10,427 bases of DNA from Ettlia oleoabundans (lineage: Eukaryota > Chlorophyta > Chlorophyceae > Chlamydomonadales), in NCBI GenBank assembly GCA_019693395.1, contig JAAMXP010000056.1, positions 2,362 through 12,788 of the forward strand, written 5' to 3'. Under the pieces are notes generated by a model. The model had not been told where the DNA came from, ran no database searches, and saw only the letters and a program-made list of their open reading frames with translations. This document shows, piece by piece, positions 6,659 to 10,427 of the stretch; position 1 is the first letter of the stretch, and each line of letters opens with the position of its first letter. A program made the translations under genes and the position numbers.

Positions 6659-9600
6659 ATGGCGGCCCTCAGACTGGTGCCGACCGGGGCCCGGAGGAAG
6701 GAGCTGACAGTGGTGGATTTGCTGCGAACTGGGGAGCTGACGCTTCCATGGGACGCCAAGGAACAAGCCGCGCACGTGAGCGTCATGGGTGGGGCACGTT
6801 GCGTTTGAACGGCGGTCGGCGGTGGCGCTGCCCTGTGGCCGCGTTGCGTCACGCCTCCACAATGCCGCTGGCCCAACTCGGACTGCCTGCAGGTGGAAAT
6901 TGCGGGTCCTGGTCAACTGGATGTGACCTGGATGACTGATGCAGCTGCTCTAAAGGGTAAGTGCTCCACTCAGCTTCAGCATCCGTGGTGCTTGTGCAGC
7001 CCTTTCTCTCGCTCAAGTGACACTGCCGTGAGCCTCATCTGCACTCCCTCTCTGTTGCTGCCTCGGCCTGCCTCTGTCGCTGCCTTACCGCATGCGGTTG
7101 CGCAAAATCCACTGCCAGCCGTGCTGGTTGGATCGACTGCCGGTCTGCTGAGGGCCAATCATGTGCCGCATGCTGCAGTGCACAGGCGTGGCGGAGTCAC
7201 TGAAATGCTTGAGCTTGGAGACAGCCTGGGCGATGTTGGTAAGTGGGTTGTTGTGCTTCGGTGCGCTTCAAGGAGCTTGGGAATGGCGCTGCCATACACA
7301 TCTGTGTTGTTGTTGTTGTTTGTAGGATTGAATTTGAAGACAAATGCAGCAAGGGTGTGCATGTCAAGGGAGCGTGCCTGCACGGATGCATGCCCAGCAG
7401 CTGGCTGCTGCCCTGTCCTTAAGCTGCCTCCAATTACGCTGCTGCTACACGCCACTACTGCTGCTGCCTTTTCCTGTGCAATCACCCTCCATGTGAGTTT
7501 CGGCTTGATCTTCCAACTTTGTACCTGACACAAATTGCATGAATTGCTAATGCACGTATTGCCTGTACCTCCATATAACGCAGGCGTCGGCAGCAGGCTG
7601 GAGGTTGTAACGCTCGATGAGCAGTACGGCAAGCCAGGCGACTGGGCGTACCTCGTGTCGGCCTTCAAGACGCCGCCCCGCACCCAGGTAGTGGTAGGGC
7701 TGCCGTCAAGCGTAGCAGCACAGCTGGCTGTGTGCTGCCGGCCCAACTGCACCCAACGCCCTACTGACCTGCTTCCGATCGTGCCGTTTCCTGATTGCCA
7801 GAACAAAAAGCATGACAAACGAAGGCTATATATACTCTGCTGTGTCACAGTGTTCCTTTACATGACAATCGTCCTCCCAGATTGCCCACGTCCACGTAAA
7901 CTTGACCGCTTTTTTGTTGCTCCTTTTTGCCCGCAGCCTTCAGCGCCCGACGCCACCCCCGCCGCTCTGACGGGCGCCCGCATGCCGCCGCTGCCAGCCA
8001 CCGACGGCAGCAGCCCACCCGGCACTGCTGCTGACGATGACATGGCCACACCTGCGGTGCCCCGAGCGCTGCAGGCTGCCGCTGCGGGCCTCCCCGCCTC
8101 GGTGAGTGACTGCTGGCCTCTTGTTTGTTGAGTGGCTGCGATATTCCTGTCGCATCTCCTAGCCAAACAGTCACCTGCCACCTGTCTTAGACACAGTGGT
8201 AAGGGACGTAATCTCTGTCCACCCTTCCCTCCAGATGTCGCCCACTAACCTTGACTTGCACCACAGCTACGGCAACCCCCCTGCTTACCCTTCTTTGCTT
8301 CTGCTACATAACCTGTTCCCCATTGCAGACTGGCAAGTCCACAGGACAGGCAAAGCGTGTCGCTGAAGCAGAGGCTGAAGCTGGGCCTGCTGCAGCTGAT
8401 ACCGCTGCTGGGGCAGTGGTACTAAATGGTACTGCTGTATCTGCCAGCCTGGGTGGTGGAGCAGGCAGCCCAGCACCTTTGAGCAACAAGCGGATGAAGC
8501 TGGAAGGTACTGGTAGCGTCAGCAGCCCTGCAGCTGGTACTGCAGTAGTAGTTGATACTGCAGCGGATGGTACTGCCCACAGGGCGGGTGGGTGCGACGT
8601 TGATATGGAAGAGACGGGTGGTCAGCCAAGTGAGGGTGGCATGAGGGAGCCTGAGGCACGGTTGAAAATGGGGCAGCAGGAGAACGAGGGCAAGGAGAAG
8701 GAACAGGCACAGCAGAATGCGCTGCCGTTTGCAGAAACACAAGTGCTGGACCCTTTCGGCGACGGTGACAAGCAGGAGCAACAAGCTGCTGGCAATGGCG
8801 ATGCTGGGGCCACCGGCGACGCCGGCGGCGCTGATGTGGCAGCTGAGCTGGCCACCATCTTGACTGACGATGTGGCAGATGGGATGGTGGCAGTAGCAGC
8901 AGTAGCGGATTCAGCAGCAGCATTGGGAGGGGCGCCAGAGTCCCCTGCGCCCACTGCGCCGCTGCCTGGTGCCGATGATGAGGGCGGCGCTGACGGCAGT
9001 GCTGTCAGTGGTGGTGAGAGCGCAGAGCAGCAGCAGCAGGAGCGGCAGGGGGCGGCAGGGGGCGGCTGCGGTGTGTCTGCCGCCCACTCAGGCGGTGGGC
9101 TTTGAGGAGATGGAGGAGGAAAGTGAGGAGGGAGAGGAGGGGGAGGCAGCGAGAGATAAACAGAAGCAGCAGCAGGAGCGCGTGCAGGATGTTGAAACAG
9201 ATGCAAAGCAGGGTACGATTGCTGCTTCAGCCCCAGCAGCAGCTCTGTGTGAGGAGCTGCCTTCAACCGACCAGGGGCAGCAGCCAATAGTGCAGCAGCC
9301 GGAGCCGGCTGGCGGACTTGTGCCTGCTGCAACTGGCGCTGCCGCCGCCGCAGCAGCAGCGGGACCAGCTGTGCCCGCTGCCCCTGGTGTGCCCAAGGCC
9401 GCTGGGCGGGCAGCCAAGCCTGGCGCGGGAGCGGTTGCAAACGACATGGTCGGCATGACGGTGAAGCAGTGCGCCGAGCTGCTGAGGGAGCTGAAGGCCG
9501 TGCTGTTCGACAGAGGTGAGGAAGGCTTGCTTGCTTGCTGCGAGCCTGCACCTGTGCTTGGAAAAAGAAAGCTGGAAGTGGTTGGGCCACGCGGCAGGCC

Positions 9601-10352
9601 ACCGGTGGACAGAGAATTTGGATCTGCAGTTGCCATTCTGTCCCAGTGTCGTTTTGTACTGCAAAGCCCTCAAAGCCCAAACCGTATTGCCTGGCTCAGG
9701 ATTGTACTGCAGCACCACTGTTGTCTTTTTCACTCGTGTGACTCGATCTACACTCATCTCCTATATCTTAACATTTGCATGGAAATGCAGCCAAGGGCAC
9801 GGGCAGCAGCCTTGCTACTCCACAGCGTGCGGCTGCCTGGAGCAACGACACGGACACAATGCAGCAACGTTGGTGGGTGCAGGGAACTGTGTGCATATGT
9901 GAGGCGGGCCCCTCATGTGGAAGGAGGAGTGTGGGTGGGCAGGGAAAGTGAAAGGGGGGTCCGTCACTGCCCCGCATCTGTTCCTCCTCTCCGTGTTGCA
10001 GCGAGATGGGAAGCTTGCAGCGATCATGTTTCTCTATAGTTGTGTATGTGCTCCCTCACTCCCTCCACTGCCACTGCCTGTCAACTTTGCTTGCCCCTCT
10101 TTGTGTTGCCCTGTTCTCACTCCCCTGTAATGTCTGCCTGCTTGCCTGCCTGCCTTGCCTTCCACTCATCTGCCCGTGCCTGCTGGCTTTGCTCCCTACT
10201 CATCTGCCTGACGCAGTGTGATGAAGCCGGTGGTGATCGGTGTTGTGGGCGACACGGGAGCCGGCAAGAGCAGCATGCTCAACGCTTTGCTGGGGGAGGA
10301 GGAGGTGCTGCCGCAGAACGGCATGCGCGCCTGCACCGCCTGTGTGGTGGAG
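6659..10352 (+). CDS. Dynamin-superfamily GTPase, nuclear GTPase SLIP-GC-like, 3' part beyond the window
   Basis: Exons: 6659-6775, 6893-6956, 7119-7238, 7584-7687, 7937-8101, 8329-9515, 9791-9872, 10002-10043, 10217-10352. All have GT-AG junctions and matching phases, giving about 669 codons if one copy of a 10-bp duplication in exon 6 is discounted. Residues 1-135 are unrecognised but well composed (LRLVPTGARRKELTVVDLLR; VVTLDEQYGKPGDWAYLVSA). Residues ~136-550 are low-complexity, Ala/Gly/Gln/Glu-rich. The last exon holds VVIGVVGDTGAGKSSMLNAL, with P-loop GDTGAGKS at about 635-642, followed by MRACTACVVE where switch I is expected. Large GTPases of this group bind and hydrolyse GTP; human SLIP-GC is nuclear. 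The call rests on the P-loop exon only, since the G3/G4 motifs lie past the edge. The basic run NKRMKL could serve nuclear import. The ATG at 6659 is the first in-frame ATG after the TATA element. Confidence 0.72.
7305..7322 (+). repeat. (TGT)n simple repeat in intron 3 of the GTPase gene
   Basis: An uninterrupted run of TGT/GTT triplets. The same intron has a branch-point-like CTAAT at 7547-7551, about 33 nt before the acceptor at 7583. Confidence 0.8.
8329..9515 (+). other. Large low-complexity exon 6 of the GTPase gene, with an internal frame break
   Basis: The exon follows acceptor CCATTGCAG and ends AGAG|GTGAGG. It encodes Ala/Gly/Gln/Glu-rich sequence with repeated GTA/GTG-Thr-Ala patterns, the basic patch NKRMKL, an acidic stretch (FEEMEEESEEGEEGE) and a final helix (VKQCAELLRELKAVLFDR). 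The first part is coded in one frame, which meets TGA at 9103; the second part is coded one frame over. The switch falls at the perfect duplication 9042-9061. No domain is recognisable outside the last helix. Confidence 0.65.
9042..9061 (+). repeat. Perfect 10-bp tandem duplication at the frame break
   Basis: GCGGCAGGGG occurs twice in direct tandem (9042-9051, 9052-9061), followed by a diverged third unit GCGGCTGCGG. Counting only one copy joins the two coding frames of exon 6 with no stop. Confidence 0.9.
9791..9872 (+). other. Exon 7 of the GTPase gene, 82 nt
   Basis: The acceptor GGAAATGCAG and donor TG|GTGGGT bound an exon that starts in phase 1 and ends in phase 2, as both neighbours require. 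It encodes Lys-Gly-Thr-Gly-Ser-Ser at its start and SNDTDTMQQR at its end. The polypyrimidine tract is weak, so it is supported mainly by phase. Confidence 0.6.
10002..10043 (+). other. 42-nt exon 8 of the GTPase gene, possible cassette exon
   Basis: It has a strong acceptor (CTCCTCTCCGTGTTGCAG) and a strong donor (GTATGTG), with phase 2 at both ends. It encodes EMGSLQRSCFSIV between exon 7 and the P-loop exon. Including or skipping it keeps the frame. Confidence 0.5.
10134..10160 (+). repeat. (TGCC)n-type pyrimidine-rich tract in the last visible intron
   Basis: CTGCCTGC and TTGCC units repeat imperfectly in the intron before the P-loop exon. They resemble the AGGC tracts of the left gene when those are read in the sense of transcription. 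Confidence 0.7.
10217..10352 (+). other. P-loop exon of the GTPase gene
   Basis: The acceptor CTGACGCAG and donor GAG|GTGGGT bound it, from phase 2 to phase 0. The Walker A/G1 motif GDTGAGKS is coded at 10248-10271, preceded by a beta strand (VVIGVV) and followed by SMLNALLGEEEVLPQNGMRA. The Thr in ACTACVVE is the likely switch I (G2) Thr. This is the only part of the gene with a clear family signature. Confidence 0.88.
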
Positions 10353-10427
10353 GTGGGTGGACCGGAACGGGATTGCTTGCCGATGGGGTGCAGGTTGCTG
10401 GTTTCGAGGAGGTGGGCTGGGTGGGGC

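Noticed and set aside
9014..9091. A 78-nt intron from GTGAGAG to CCACTCAG as the explanation of the frame break
   Set aside because: The splice sites look acceptable, but the length is a multiple of three and would not move the reading frame, so it cannot join the two halves.
8622..9680. 352-codon open frame on the minus strand opposite exon 6 of the GTPase gene
   Set aside because: It is Pro/Ser/Ala/Gln-rich and mirrors the repetitive, GC-ending codons of the plus-strand exon, which has proper splice sites and joins in phase with its neighbours. It is an antisense shadow.
9448..9810. Possible SAP-type DNA-binding motif across exons 6 and 7 of the GTPase gene
   Set aside because: The helix followed by a Gly-Lys-Gly turn is reminiscent, but the second helix and the conserved Gly-Leu pattern are missing.

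Overview
The window looks like nuclear DNA of a green alga, most likely a chlorophyte of the Chlamydomonadales type. It is GC-rich, with short intron-dense genes, GT-AG splice sites preceded by (T/C)GCAG, long Ala/Gln/Gly/Glu low-complexity coding stretches, and introns full of AGGC-type microsatellites. The lineage is an inference from style; no marker gene proves it. None of the genes is read as one long ORF, so I assembled exons by hand from splice signals, coding character and reading phase.

Left half (52-5539, minus strand): one gene of at least 12 exons starting with a Lys/Gly-rich N-terminus at 5539 and running off the left edge. All twelve exon junctions agree in phase, giving 744 codons (2232 nt) without a stop. 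I do not recognise the protein. It is mostly helical and Leu/Ala/Gln-rich, with two low-complexity linkers. Its introns hold most of the repeats: a six-unit array that fills one intron, a second array on the other side of the same 65-nt exon, long (AGGC)n tracts and two perfect palindromes.

Middle (5540-6658): a 1.1-kb spacer between two divergent start codons, probably a shared 5' regulatory region. A TATATAT element lies 62 nt before the right-hand ATG. I see no convincing gene here.

Right half (6659-10352, plus strand): a second gene whose N-terminal ~630 residues (unrecognised, then very low-complexity and acidic) lead into a GTPase domain. The P-loop and following residues resemble the dynamin-superfamily nuclear GTPase SLIP-GC group. 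The window ends inside this gene, after the P-loop/switch I exon. Its largest exon contains a frame break that coincides exactly with a perfect 10-bp tandem duplication.

The two genes share an upstream region, but nothing in the sequence shows that their products work together.
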